A program made the position numbers and the translations under genes. From contig NZ_CP034447.1 of NCBI RefSeq assembly GCF_003952485.1, positions 620,001 to 684,000 of the forward strand: a stretch of DNA of 64,000 nucleotides, written 5' to 3'. Origin of the DNA: Mesorhizobium sp. M1E.F.Ca.ET.045.02.1.1. GTDB lineage: Bacteria; Pseudomonadota; Alphaproteobacteria; Rhizobiales; Rhizobiaceae. The notes beneath the pieces were generated by a model. That model did not search any database and was not told where the DNA came from. It saw nothing but the letters and a program-made list of their open reading frames with translations. Shown here in pieces: positions 18,125-27,983 of this stretch; position 1 is the first letter of the stretch; the number at the start of each line of letters is the position of its first letter.

Positions 18125-19092
18125 CACACGACCCGATCCGGCACCGGGCGCCCGTCGAAGAACGCGACCAGATTCTCCACTGCCTGCATTCCCATGGCCA
18201 CCCGGGTCTCCTTGGTAGCACTGCCGAGGTGCGGCAAAAGCACGACGTTTTCCATATGCTTCAGCGGCTCTGGAATTTGAGGTTCGCCGTCAAAAACGTC
18301 GAGCCCGGCACCGGCGATCTCGCCGCGCCTTAGCGCTTCGATCAAGGCGTTTTGGTCGACCACGTCACCGCGGGCGGTGTTGATGAGAAAGGCGCCACGT
18401 TTCATCGCAGCCAGGCGGGAAGCATTGATAAGGTGCCGGTTCTCAGTGCCGCCAGGACAATGAAGCGACACGAAGTCCGCCTGTGCCAGCACCTCCTCCA
18501 CGCTCGACAGTTGTCTGGCTCCCATGGCAACGATTTCTTCGTCGTCCACTTTCGAGCGATTGTAAAAGACCACGTTCATGCCGAAGCCGAACCGCGCGCG
18601 TTGGGCGGTCGCTTTGCCGATCCGGCCCATTCCAATGATCCCAAGCGTTTTGCCGGAGACCTTCGAGCCGATCATGTGCGTCGGACACCAACCGGGCCAT
18701 TCGCCGGCGCGCAACTGACGTTCGCCCTCGCCCGCCCGACGAGCGACCGAAAGCATCAGGCACATGGCGATGTCGGCAGTGCAATCGGTCAGCACGCCGG
18801 GAGTGTTGGTCACGGCGATCTCGTGCCTGCGTGCAGCGTCGATATCGATATGACTGAAGCCGACGCCGAAATTGGCAATGACCTTGGTTCGAACCTTGGT
18901 TTCAGGGAAGACAGACGCCGACAAATTGTCACTGACAGTCGGCAAGATCGCTTCAAAATCCCGGAACGCAGCCCTGAGCTCATTGGAAGTCAGCGGCGTA
19001 TCATACCGATTGAGCGTTGCGTCGAACCGCTCAGCAAGTACCTGCTCGACAGCCGCGGGCCAGCGGCGCGTGACTATGACGCGTGGTCTCAT
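18124..19092 (-). CDS. hprA: Hydroxypyruvate / glyoxylate reductase (D-2-hydroxyacid dehydrogenase)
   Basis: A 322-residue NAD(P)H-dependent reductase. The nucleotide-binding site is GKTLGIIGMGRIGKATAQRA; the catalytic Arg/Glu/His triad is consistent with LINTARGDVVDQNAL, LDVFDGEPQIPEP and LLPHLGSATKETR. In the serine cycle it reduces hydroxypyruvate, made by the upstream aminotransferase, to glycerate for gckA. It lies 52 bases after mtkB and overlaps gckA, matching a serine-cycle operon. Its sequence is of the GRHPR-like type rather than clearly the classical methylotroph HprA subfamily, so cofactor preference is open. Confidence 0.88.
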   Translation of the reverse strand: MRPRVIVTRRWPAAVEQVLAERFDATLNRYDTPLTSNELRAAFRDFEAILPTVSDNLSASVFPETKVRTKVIANFGVGFSHIDIDAARRHEIAVTNTPGVLTDCTADIAMCLMLSVARRAGEGERQLRAGEWPGWCPTHMIGSKVSGKTLGIIGMGRIGKATAQRARFGFGMNVVFYNRSKVDDEEIVAMGARQLSSVEEVLAQADFVSLHCPGGTENRHLINASRLAAMKRGAFLINTARGDVVDQNALIEALRRGEIAGAGLDVFDGEPQIPEPLKHMENVVLLPHLGSATKETRVAMGMQAVENLVAFFDGRPVPDRVV

Positions 19093-19144
19093 CTGAATCC
19101 CCTCATCAACAGAAGGATGATCGTTAACGCCGCTTCAGAACCGG

Positions 19145-20044
<900 letters not shown>

Positions 20045-20058
20045 TTTCTCGACCTCCC

Positions 20059-21243
20059 TCAGGCTGCTTTTTTCTTGGCGGCTTCGCGCCAGGCGGCGAC
20101 GGCCTTTTCGGCGGCTTCGGCGAGCGTGTCGGCGACGATCACCGCCTCGCCGGATTCGGCCAGGATCTTGCGTCCCTCCTCGACCTTGGTGCCGGAGAGC
20201 CGCACTACCAGCGGCACGTCGACGCCGACCTCGCGGATCGCCTTGATGACGCCTTCGGCCACCCAGTCGCAGCGGTTGATGCCGGCGAAGATGTTGACCA
20301 GGATGGTCTCGACTTGTCTGTCGCCGAGCACGGCGCGGAAGGATTTCGCCACCCGCTCGGGCGAGGCGCCGCCGCCGATGTCGAGGAAGTTGGCCGGCTC
20401 GCCGCCGGCGATCTTGATCATGTCCATCGTCGCCATGGCGAGACCGGCGCCGTTGATGATGCAGCCGATATTGCCGTCGAGGCCGACATAGGAGAGGCCG
20501 CGGTCGCTGGCGAAGGTCTCGCGCGGGTCTTCCTGGCTCTTGTCGCGCAGCTCCGAGATTTCCGGTCGGCGAAACAGCGCGTTCTCGTCGAACGACATTT
20601 TTGCATCGAGCGCGACCAGGTTGCCGTCGCGGGTCACCACCAGCGGATTGATCTCCAGCATCGAGGCGTCGTAGTCGCGGAACACCTGGTAGCAGCCGAG
20701 GATGGTTTCGGTGGCCTTGCCGATCAGATTGCTTTCAAGCCCGAGGCCGAAGGCGATCTCGCGCGCCTGGAAGCCCTGCATGCCGACGCCGGGATCGACC
20801 GTGGCGCGGATGATCGAATTCGGCTTCTTTTCGGAGATGTCCTCGATCTCCATGCCGCCGGCGGCCGATGCCACGATCATGACGCGCTCTTCCTTGCGGT
20901 CGAGCACGAAGCCGAGATAGAGCTCCTGGGCGATGTCGACCGCCTCTTCGAGATAGAGGCGCGAGATCAGCTTGCCGCGCGGGCCGGTCTGCTGGGTCAC
21001 CAGCTTGCGCCCGAGCATGGCCTCCGCCGCGTTGGAGATCTCCTCGTCATTGGAGCAGAGCTTGATGCCGCCGGCCTTGCCGCGCGCGCCGGAATGAACC
21101 TGCGCCTTCAGCACCCATTTCGAGCCGCCGATCTCGCGCGCCCGGTAGGTCGCCTGCTCAGGGCTGTAGGCGAGGCCGCCGCGCGGCACATGCACGCCGT
21201 GGCGGGCGAGCAGTTCTTTGGCCTGGTATTCATGAATGTCCAT
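20059..21243 (-). CDS. mtkA: Malate--CoA ligase (malate thiokinase) beta subunit
   Basis: A 394-residue ATP-grasp subunit homologous to SucC, starting [17 protein letters not shown]. Visible: [18 protein letters not shown] (ATP-grasp), [22 protein letters not shown], and [13 protein letters not shown] near the C-terminus. It has the SucC-type core, and the operon gives the malate specificity. 14 bases separate it from mtkB. Confidence 0.92.
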   Translation of the reverse strand: MDIHEYQAKELLARHGVHVPRGGLAYSPEQATYRAREIGGSKWVLKAQVHSGARGKAGGIKLCSNDEEISNAAEAMLGRKLVTQQTGPRGKLISRLYLEEAVDIAQELYLGFVLDRKEERVMIVASAAGGMEIEDISEKKPNSIIRATVDPGVGMQGFQAREIAFGLGLESNLIGKATETILGCYQVFRDYDASMLEINPLVVTRDGNLVALDAKMSFDENALFRRPEISELRDKSQEDPRETFASDRGLSYVGLDGNIGCIINGAGLAMATMDMIKIAGGEPANFLDIGGGASPERVAKSFRAVLGDRQVETILVNIFAGINRCDWVAEGVIKAIREVGVDVPLVVRLSGTKVEEGRKILAESGEAVIVADTLAEAAEKAVAAWREAAKKKAA

Positions 21244-21262
21244 TCTATCCTCCCGAAAACTT

Positions 21263-22225
21263 TCAGTGGGCTGCTGCCTGTGCCTGGCCGGCGCGCTCGA
21301 TCGCCTCGCTCACCACCAGCACGTTGCGGGCCATGCGTTCGGACGCGGCGTCGATCATCTTGCCGTCGAGTGCCGCGGCCCCCTTGCCGAGCGCTTCGGC
21401 TTCCTTGAGCACTTCGAGGATGCGCCTGGCACGCGTGACCTCCTTTTCCGGCGGCGAGAACACGTCGTTGGCCAATGCGATCTGCGAGGGATGGATCGCC
21501 CATTTGCCTTCGATGCCGAGGGCAGCCGCGCGTCTCGCAGCCGCCGTGTAGCCTTCCGGATCAGAGAAATCGCCGAACGGTCCGTCGATGGCGCGCAGGC
21601 CGTAGGCTCGGCAGGCGACCGTCATCCGCGACAGGGCGAAATGCCACTGGTCGCCGGGATAGTCGGGGTTCAGCCCGCCGATGTTGACGGTGCGCGCCTT
21701 GTTGCTGGCGGCATAGTCGGCGACGCCGAAATGCATTGCCTCCAGCCGGCCGGGCGTGGCGGCGATCGCCTCGACATTGGCCATGCCGAGCGCCGTCTCG
21801 ATCAGGGCTTCGAGGCCGACGCGGGTCTTGAAACCCTTGGCCATCTCGATCTGGTTGACCAGCGCTTCGACCATATAGAGGTCGGCGGGAACGCCGACCT
21901 TCGGCACCAGGATCGTGTCCAGCCGGTCGCCGGCCTGTTCCATCACGTCGACCACGTCGCGGTACATGTAATGGGTGTCGAGGCCGTTGATGCGCACCGA
22001 GACTGTCTTGCCCTTGGCGCGCCAGTCGATGTCGTTGAGCGCCTGGATGATGTTCCTGCGGGCGCGCTCCTTGTCGGGCGGCGCGACAGCGTCCTCGATG
22101 TCGAGGAAGACGAAGTCGGCGGCGCTGTTCGCCGCCTTGTCGATCATCTCCGGGCTCGATCCCGGAACCGCGAGTTCGCTGCGCTGCAGCCTCAGTTTCT
22201 TGAGGTGGTTGATGGTGTGGCTCAT
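21263..22225 (-). CDS. mclA: Malyl-CoA lyase (HpcH/CitE family)
   Basis: A 320-residue CitE-family lyase that splits malyl-CoA to acetyl-CoA and glyoxylate, the regenerating step of the serine cycle. Signatures: [29 protein letters not shown] (Mg2+-binding Asp/Glu), [30 protein letters not shown] and [15 protein letters not shown]. The ATG at 22,225 gives the usual family length and starts [15 protein letters not shown]; a longer upstream frame runs into sgaA and is not needed. It sits 10 bases after sgaA and 19 bases before mtkA. Confidence 0.95.
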   Translation of the reverse strand: MSHTINHLKKLRLQRSELAVPGSSPEMIDKAANSAADFVFLDIEDAVAPPDKERARRNIIQALNDIDWRAKGKTVSVRINGLDTHYMYRDVVDVMEQAGDRLDTILVPKVGVPADLYMVEALVNQIEMAKGFKTRVGLEALIETALGMANVEAIAATPGRLEAMHFGVADYAASNKARTVNIGGLNPDYPGDQWHFALSRMTVACRAYGLRAIDGPFGDFSDPEGYTAAARRAAALGIEGKWAIHPSQIALANDVFSPPEKEVTRARRILEVLKEAEALGKGAAALDGKMIDAASERMARNVLVVSEAIERAGQAQAAAH

Positions 22226-22235
22226 CGTCCGCTCC

Positions 22236-23426
22236 TCACGCCGCCTCGGCGACCGGCATCGCGGCGGTGCGCCTGAAATGCTCGATCGCGGCCGCCACGC
22301 CCGAACCCGGCGCCAGGCGCACGCCGCAGTCGAGCAGCGCCAGTTCGGCGGCGGAGAGCGATGCAAGCACCATCACCTCGTTCAGCCAGCCGAGATGGCC
22401 GATGCGGAAGACCTTGCCGGCCACCTTGTTGAGGCCGCCGCCGAGCGAGGTCTGGTAGGCGCGGTAGGCGCGCTTGACGACTTCGGCGCTGTCGATGCCT
22501 TCCGGCACCAGGATGGCGCTCACCGTATCGGAATGCCATTGCGGTGCCTTGGCGCACAGCTTCAGCCCCCAGGCGTCGACCGCCTTGCGCACGCCTTCCG
22601 CCAGGCGATGGTGGCGGGCGAAGATGTTGTCCAGGCCTTCCTCGGCGATGAGATCGAGCGAGGCGCGCAGGCCGCGCAGCAATTGCGTGGCGGGCGTGTA
22701 GGGGAAGTAGCCGGTATCGTTGGCGCGGATCATGTCCTCGAAGGAGAAGTAGCAGCGCCGGTGGGTTGCCACCCGCGACGCGGCGAGCGCCTTCTTGCTG
22801 ACCGACAGGAAGCCGAGTCCGGCCGGCAGCATGAAGCCCTTCTGCGAGCCGCTGACCGCGCAGTCGACGCCCCATTCCTCCTGGCGGAAGTCGATCGAGC
22901 CGATCGACGACACCCCGTCGACGAAGAGAAGGGCAGGGTGGTTCGTTGCATCGAGCGCGGCGCGGCAGCCGGCGACGTCGCTGGTGACGCCGGTCGCGGT
23001 TTCGTTCTGGGTGCAGAACACCGCCTTGATGCGATGCGCCTTGTCCGCGCGGAGCTTCTCCGCATAGAGGTCGAGCGGCACGCCCGTTCCCCATTCGCAG
23101 TCGATGACGTCGACCTCGAAGCCGAGGCGCTCGGCCATGTCGACCCACAGATGCGAGAACTGGCCGAAGCGCGACATCAGCACCCGGTCGCCGGGGCTGA
23201 GCACGTTGGTCATCGCCGCTTCCCAGGCGCCGGTGCCTGACGAGGGGTAGATGAAGACGCGGCCGGTCTCGTTCTTGAAGACCTTTTTGATGTCCTCGAA
23301 CAGCGGCAGCGTGAGATTGGGGAAGGAAGCAGCACGCATGTCTTCCATCGGCAGGTTCATGGCCTGCCGGACCTCTTCCGGAATATTGGTCGGTCCTGGG
23401 ATGAAAAGATGGGTAAAGCCGGCCAT
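22236..23426 (-). CDS. sgaA: Serine--glyoxylate aminotransferase
   Basis: A 396-residue class V aminotransferase making hydroxypyruvate and glycine from serine and glyoxylate. The PLP lysine is Lys196 in VSGSQKGFMLPAG; FVDGVSSIGSIDF supplies the PLP-ring Asp. The N-terminus HLFIPGPTNIPEEVR is typical of this subfamily. The ATG at 23,426 is preceded by GAGGATCCTCTTT. It is the first gene of sgaA-mclA-mtkA-mtkB-hprA-gckA. Confidence 0.95.
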   Translation of the reverse strand: MAGFTHLFIPGPTNIPEEVRQAMNLPMEDMRAASFPNLTLPLFEDIKKVFKNETGRVFIYPSSGTGAWEAAMTNVLSPGDRVLMSRFGQFSHLWVDMAERLGFEVDVIDCEWGTGVPLDLYAEKLRADKAHRIKAVFCTQNETATGVTSDVAGCRAALDATNHPALLFVDGVSSIGSIDFRQEEWGVDCAVSGSQKGFMLPAGLGFLSVSKKALAASRVATHRRCYFSFEDMIRANDTGYFPYTPATQLLRGLRASLDLIAEEGLDNIFARHHRLAEGVRKAVDAWGLKLCAKAPQWHSDTVSAILVPEGIDSAEVVKRAYRAYQTSLGGGLNKVAGKVFRIGHLGWLNEVMVLASLSAAELALLDCGVRLAPGSGVAAAIEHFRRTAAMPVAEAA

Positions 23427-24125
23427 AAAGAGGATCCTCCCGAAAGACTTCGCAGACAAAGTGCCCTGCCGAACCATCATCGAGATTGCCCATCCGCTCA
23501 CAACACCTGTCCAGATAGATTCCATGAGCCTTCTGGCATTGGGTCGAGCCCACACTTTCAGAAGCCCAGATGCGCCTATCGGATAGGTCAGACCCTACCC
23601 GCGCGCTGTCGAGTTTGCCTATGGCACCGGCAAACACGGAAACCGAACCTGCGCGCTGAGACCGCTGGGCGCAGAACGTGCCCGCGTGGGGATGGTTTGA
23701 ATTGCGACCTGCATCAACCGCCCAACCCAACGGACCATCCGACGACGGTCGGACATCCTACCAGTTGGGAGAGGTTCGACGTGATGCGGCCTCGCAAAGG
23801 CTGGTGCAACCCGTCTAGTCATCGCACTCGTGCAGCGCACCCGCGATGACTGACGGCCGGTGCCGCTGTGGAATTTGGCGGAAACCGCGGGCGTTCAAGA
23901 TGCGGCGCCACTGGAAGCGCATGCGTCGCTCTGGCGACCAGCTATCAGCCGAACTTTCTTGCGGAGGCGGCGCCGAAAGTACCATCGTCGATGCATTACA
24001 CGCCTCGCTGCGCGACGCCACGCGGCAGCGAAATGGAATACTGACAAGAAGGCCTCGTTGCGGCTTGGTGGCCCTGGCGACTGCCGACGCGAGCACGAAC
24101 CGGCGCGAACTCGCAGTATCTTCGC
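23427..24125. other. Gene-free stretch before the serine-cycle operon
   Basis: About 700 bases with no frame that looks like a real gene on either strand; frames present have arginine/proline-rich, shadow-like composition. The part next to sgaA should carry its promoter, but I see neither the ATGAA-W9-CC-TAG motif nor an obvious terminator here. Confidence 0.5.
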
Positions 24126-24410
24126 TCAAGCGAGACGGCTGTGATGCCTCCCGCTTGCTGCCACCGTCGCCAGGATCCGGGCCCGACGATAGGCATCCGG
24201 GATGGACAAAGCCCATACGAACAACCCGAACGCATGTCGCCCGATGTACGACTGATCCGGTGTTGTCGTCGTGTAGCTGATCACCGAAAAGAAAAGCACG
24301 AAGAAAGCAAACGCCAGCCCGCGCTTTGCGTCGCGCACAGCGAAGTGACCCGCCCCGGGGAAGAGTATCGCCAGAGCAAGGACCAGATAGGGATTGATTG
24401 GCTTGTCCAT
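24126..24410 (-). CDS. Small membrane protein, TM2-like, last gene of the APC operon
   Basis: A 94-residue protein starting MDKPINPYLVLALAILFPG, with hydrophobic segments around residues 8-26, 33-48 and 59-74 and a positively charged RDAKRG loop after the first. The pattern recalls short TM2-domain-like membrane proteins, but I do not recognise a named family. It starts 8 bases after the stop of the 232-residue gene upstream, so it belongs to the same operon as the permease. Function unknown; possibly an accessory to transport. Confidence 0.65.
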   Translation of the reverse strand: MDKPINPYLVLALAILFPGAGHFAVRDAKRGLAFAFFVLFFSVISYTTTTPDQSYIGRHAFGLFVWALSIPDAYRRARILATVAASGRHHSRLA

Positions 24411-24418
24411 CGACGACC

Positions 24419-25117
24419 TCAGGCGGCTTCGTAGACTGGAATAGTGGACTCGCCCGCAGCCAGCGCCTCGCTCAATGACTTCGCCTCCACGACCGCCTTG
24501 CTGACGAGGTCGGCTGAAATCGTCACAACGGCAAAGCGGATCTGCCGCAGGAATAGATGTGCCGCGCGCTCGCCCTGGGCGGCGTGACGGATCACCCGGG
24601 TGCCGCGCGGCGCAATGACGGCTTCCTTCACGCCCGGATCGGAAAAGAGGCTGCGGAACATCGTTGCGGCACGCTCGACCTGCCACGCAGTGGCGCGACC
24701 GTCGCCTCGCATCAATAGTGAAGTGTCCGTGTCCGGCGGCGCCATCCATTCAGGCAAGTCGTGAACGAGCGAATAATATTCAGCACCGGTCGGGCGGGCG
24801 AGCGCACCAATCGCTGGCCGGCTGCACTCGCGAAGTTCGCTTAGTGTCACTCTGAGCCACAGCTGCGGCAGTCGGCGCGTCACCATGGTGTCGGCAAGGA
24901 GTTCAACCCGGACCTGACGACCGTCCTCAAGGCGGCTTGTGAGAATAGGAAACTGGTCGGGAGCGAAGGTGATCCGAGCGTCTGGAAAAAGCGTCGACGC
25001 CTCGTCAAGAAGCCTCCTGCGCTGCGCGAGGATGGCACGATGGTCGCTGATCGCCCGCTTGCCCATCCAGGCACAGGCAGCGGCGACAAATGCGACAAGA
25101 GCGATTGTGGTGATCAT
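24419..25117 (-). CDS. Membrane-anchored hypothetical protein of the APC operon
   Basis: A 232-residue protein with one N-terminal hydrophobic segment (ITTIALVAFVAAACAWM, residues 2-18) and a soluble domain of about 210 residues that has no signature I can name. The ATG at 25,117 was picked because it begins the membrane segment; the longer upstream frame overlaps non-coding-looking sequence. It lies 58 bases after the permease and 8 bases before the small membrane protein, so it is likely co-transcribed. Function unknown. Confidence 0.65.
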   Translation of the reverse strand: MITTIALVAFVAAACAWMGKRAISDHRAILAQRRRLLDEASTLFPDARITFAPDQFPILTSRLEDGRQVRVELLADTMVTRRLPQLWLRVTLSELRECSRPAIGALARPTGAEYYSLVHDLPEWMAPPDTDTSLLMRGDGRATAWQVERAATMFRSLFSDPGVKEAVIAPRGTRVIRHAAQGERAAHLFLRQIRFAVVTISADLVSKAVVEAKSLSEALAAGESTIPVYEAA

Positions 25118-25175
25118 TCGAGATCGCCTTGATGAGAACATAGCGGCGCAGAAGGCACGCCGCCACGTTACGGGT

Positions 25176-26573
25176 TCAATAACCGGCGGGCTTCGGCCAG
25201 GGCATGGTGAACTGGTCACCCCGACGCACGAACTGGTAGCGCCGGAAATGGAACCAGAGCGATGCCACGATGTAGAAGCACATCATCGCGCTGAGCTGCG
25301 TGCCATAGCCGAGGAAAACGGCGAAATAGGCAGCAGCGCATAGCGTCAGAAGCACAATCACCGGCAGCGGGTGGAGCGGATGCACGTAACCGCGCTTGAT
25401 TGTGTCGAGCGGCCACTTGCGCCGGAACATGACCATGTTGAAGGTCATGAAGGTGTATCCGAGCAGGCCCGACAAGATCGAGAAGGTCACGACCTGGTCG
25501 AGCGGCGCGCCGAGCGCGAAGATGAGGGCGATGGGAACCAGGAATACGATCGACCGGTACGGCGTGCGGTAGACCGGGTGCACCGCGCCGAACCAGCTCG
25601 GCAGGTAGCGGTCGCGGCCCATCGAGAACCAGGCACGCGAAGCGTCGTTGATGCATCCGTTCGCAGAAGCGAGTGTCGAAAACATCGTACCGACGAAGAG
25701 CAGCACCATCAGGCCGGTGTTGCCCGTGACGCGCGCGGCGTCGAAGAGCGGCGTTCCGGCTTGACCGAGATATTCCCAAGGCAGGAGACCTGAGCAGACA
25801 TACCAGGTCATGGTCGCGGCAATCAGCAGCGTCATGATGCCGGCCATGGTGCCGTAGGGCAGCGAACGCGCTGGCGATCGGACTTCTTCAGCCGCCTGGC
25901 AGGTTCCCTCGATGCCGAGATAGTACCACAAGCCGAAGTGCAGGGCCGCGACGATGCCGATCCAGCCATAGGGAAGCGGAGAGGTCGTGATCGCCGAAAA
26001 GTCCATCGGCACGGCGGAGGCACCGAGTTGCACCGAGACGAACAGGGCAATGATTGCCAGGAAGGCAATGGCCGTGATGACCAGATTGAAGGTCAGTGTA
26101 GCCAAAACGCCGCGGAAATTGAGCCACGCCAGGAACATGATGGAAAGGATGATGAACGGCTTCTGGTTGAGGCCGGTATGGCCCATCATCCCAGCGACCG
26201 TGTCAAGCAGATAGCCGACCGTAATCGCGTTGGCCGCCTCGAGCATGGTGTAGGCCATGACAAGGAACAGGCCGACATTGAACGCCATCAACGGCCCGAC
26301 GATATGCTTGGCCTGAGCGTACTGGCCACCGGCGGCAGCAATGGTCGACGTCACTTCGGAGTCGATCATCGCCACGCAGGTGTAGAGCAGGCCAGCCACC
26401 CAGCAGGCGGCGAGCCCGGCGATCATGCCGCCTTTGCCGACAGAGAAGTTCCAGCCCATATATTCGCCGACGAGCACGATGCCGACGCCGAGCGCCCAGA
26501 TATGGGCGGGGCCAAGAACGCGCAGGAGTTGAAGCCGCTCGGCTGCGGGTGCGGTTATAGTCACGTTTGCCAT
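25176..26573 (-). CDS. APC-superfamily permease, candidate methylamine/amino acid transporter
   Basis: A 465-residue integral membrane protein with about twelve hydrophobic segments. APC features include LGVGIVLVGEYMGWNFSVGKGG in the first helix region (recalling ethanolamine-type permeases), AAGGQYAQAKHIVGP, YLGIEGTCQAAEEVRSPARSLP, and SANGCINDASRAWFSMGRDRYLP. It sits in an operon with at least three very small membrane proteins upstream and two further membrane proteins downstream, between serine-cycle operons. Uptake of a methylated amine or related one-carbon substrate is the simplest idea; the sequence gives no direct substrate evidence. Confidence 0.88.
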   Translation of the reverse strand: MANVTITAPAAERLQLLRVLGPAHIWALGVGIVLVGEYMGWNFSVGKGGMIAGLAACWVAGLLYTCVAMIDSEVTSTIAAAGGQYAQAKHIVGPLMAFNVGLFLVMAYTMLEAANAITVGYLLDTVAGMMGHTGLNQKPFIILSIMFLAWLNFRGVLATLTFNLVITAIAFLAIIALFVSVQLGASAVPMDFSAITTSPLPYGWIGIVAALHFGLWYYLGIEGTCQAAEEVRSPARSLPYGTMAGIMTLLIAATMTWYVCSGLLPWEYLGQAGTPLFDAARVTGNTGLMVLLFVGTMFSTLASANGCINDASRAWFSMGRDRYLPSWFGAVHPVYRTPYRSIVFLVPIALIFALGAPLDQVVTFSILSGLLGYTFMTFNMVMFRRKWPLDTIKRGYVHPLHPLPVIVLLTLCAAAYFAVFLGYGTQLSAMMCFYIVASLWFHFRRYQFVRRGDQFTMPWPKPAGY

Positions 26574-26583
26574 TTCCGTCCCC

Positions 26584-26751
26584 TCAGATCTGGTGGCGTT
26601 CGGCCGTCACCTCGATCTCGCCTTCGCGTGATGAGGTCAGCAACTCGTTGTCGTAGGTGGTGTCGATGCGAATGAGATTCATGAGCATCAGCGCACCGAA
26701 CATGGCTGAGAGGGCCCAGGCCACGTACTCAAGAATGTTCCAGATATCCAT
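26584..26751 (-). CDS. 55-residue single-pass membrane protein of the APC operon
   Basis: A short gene between the 127-residue gene and the permease. It begins MDIWNILEYVAWALSAMFG, has a single hydrophobic helix over about residues 5-26 and a polar tail rich in Thr/Glu (REGEIEVTAERHQI). AGGAAGGCGACC precedes the ATG, a good ribosome site. Gaps of 10 bases on each side place it inside the operon. No family recognised; size and position suggest a small regulatory or structural subunit of the transporter. Confidence 0.7.
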   Translation of the reverse strand: MDIWNILEYVAWALSAMFGALMLMNLIRIDTTYDNELLTSSREGEIEVTAERHQI

Positions 26752-26761
26752 GGTCGCCTTC

Positions 26762-27145
26762 CTATCGCCGCTTTGGATCGAAGCGTTCTTCGATCACTTC
26801 GCGGTATTCCCTGTCCGAAAGCCGCACGACCAAGACAAAATAGCCAATCACCAGCACCGCCATGACGAGCAGCGGGGCCCAACTGAAACTGTAATCGAAG
26901 CGGGCGGTGATGATGTCGTTCGCCGCAGCCGGGTCGGTAATTCCGATCGCTGCCCATTGCTTGGCCTCGGTCGCATTCTGACCGAGCGCTTCCCAGGTCG
27001 GATTGGCGATCGGGTTAGGCGTTTTGGCGGCGCCGGCAAAGCCCAGGTAAAGGGGCAAATAGAGGGCGCCCACCGTCAGCACGAGCAGGGTAATGACGTC
27101 GAAGACCTGACCGGCGAGGCCCTGTTTGGGAGGTTGATATGCCAT
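26762..27145 (-). CDS. 127-residue two-pass membrane protein of the APC operon
   Basis: Starts MAYQPPKQGLAGQVFDVITL at 27,145 after AAGGAGCTGGCA. Two hydrophobic segments (about residues 14-36 and 84-104) flank a roughly 45-residue loop that is Ala/Asn/Thr-rich and probably periplasmic; the C-terminus is charged (DREYREVIEERFDPKRR). No family recognised. 10 bases on either side separate it from its neighbours, so it is co-transcribed with the permease. Confidence 0.75.
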   Translation of the reverse strand: MAYQPPKQGLAGQVFDVITLLVLTVGALYLPLYLGFAGAAKTPNPIANPTWEALGQNATEAKQWAAIGITDPAAANDIITARFDYSFSWAPLLVMAVLVIGYFVLVVRLSDREYREVIEERFDPKRR

Positions 27146-27155
27146 TGCCAGCTCC

Positions 27156-27467
27156 TTAGCGCCTGCGCATCTCGTCGAGATGCTTGATGTCAAGGCCGTA
27201 GATGAAATGCTTGTCTTCCTCATAGTGGCGTAGCATGGCGACAATGGCCGCCGTGTTGAACGCCAACACCAGTCCGCATGCGACCGACAGGATGATGCGC
27301 ATGGCGGGGATCGAGATGTACGGCCAGACGCTGAACAGCGCGAAAAGAAGTGTGCCCCACAGCACGATGACGAAGGCCAACAGGCCTGCGCGATCGCGAG
27401 TGTGCATTTTGTCGATGCGCTGGTTGAGGCTGAGTTCGCCAGTTCGACTACTGATTGTCGCTTCCAT
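27156..27467 (-). CDS. 103-residue two-pass membrane protein, first gene of the APC operon
   Basis: A soluble N-terminus of about 25 residues is followed by two hydrophobic segments (LLAFVIVLWGTLLFALFSVW and MRIILSVACGLVLAFNTAAI) and a short charged tail (HYEEDKHFIYGLDIKHLDEM). GGAGGAGAACAA precedes the ATG. It opens a six-gene operon ending at 24,126. I do not recognise the family. Like the next two genes, its size suggests an accessory subunit of the permease. Confidence 0.75.
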   Translation of the reverse strand: MEATISSRTGELSLNQRIDKMHTRDRAGLLAFVIVLWGTLLFALFSVWPYISIPAMRIILSVACGLVLAFNTAAIVAMLRHYEEDKHFIYGLDIKHLDEMRRR

Positions 27468-27516
27468 TTGTTCTCCTCCAGGCGGCCATTTTCGGCTTCA
27501 TTGCGCTTTTGCGGTA

Positions 27517-27567
27517 GGGAAAATTAATTTCCCAACAGGAATATCCGGCAAAGTTAATTTCCTGTCA
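27517..27567 (-). promoter_or_regulatory. Operator-like repeats upstream of the APC operon
   Basis: TTAATTTCC occurs at 27,524-27,532 and 27,554-27,562, exactly 30 bases apart (three helical turns). The first lies within a near-palindrome GGGAAAATTAATTTCCC (27,517-27,533). The minus strand at 27,567-27,558 reads TGACAGGAAA, identical to the element before the permease at 912. These sites are 50-100 bases upstream of the first gene, so operator function is likely. Confidence 0.5.
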
Positions 27568-27813
27568 AGTGACGCGGTGCAGATAGTGGATGGCGTCGGT
27601 AAGGCAGAGATGCTCCTGAACAGATTTGAACCCGGATATAGATTTGCCTTCGCGCGCCACGCGTTCACCATCGTCTCGACAGGTTTGGGGCCACGCCTTT
27701 TCGGTTGCGCGGAGCGGCCGTCGAAAGCCGCAAAACCGCCTTGATCCCCAGCGGAATTGCGCTCGGCGATCAGAGCTTCCGGCGCTGATCCATCAACGGT
27801 TGAACGCGAGAGC

Positions 27814-27910
27814 GTTTCACCGTTTCATGGAAACGGCGAACCGCTCTATCTCTTTGTTCTTACGCAATTCCGGACGGAAAACCGCTACACACTTTTCCTG
27901 GAATTGCTCC
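27814..27910. repeat. Dispersed palindromic repeat, unit 1 copy 2
   Basis: Matches 5653-5748 in the same orientation, including CGTTTC ATG GAAACG and the CAATTCC...GGAATTG arms with ACACTTTTCCTGGAATTGCT at the end. Unit 2 does not follow it here. The rest of 27,570-27,983 shows no gene. Confidence 0.7.
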
Positions 27911-27983
27911 AGGTCGGTCATGCCGGCCTGCTCAGCAAGGGCAATTCCGACTTCACGGGCGAACACCTCTGCTCCGGCAAGGG

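Noticed and set aside
23815..24216. Frames of 130-145 residues on both strands before the serine-cycle operon
   Set aside because: Arg/Pro/Ser-rich composition, no ribosome sites, mutually overlapping; left as a gene-free stretch.
27517..27533. Near-palindrome GGGAAAATTAATTTCCC considered as a fourth copy of the ATGAA-W9-CC-TAG motif
   Set aside because: It shares only the A/T run next to CC and lacks ATGAA and TAG, so it was kept as a separate element.
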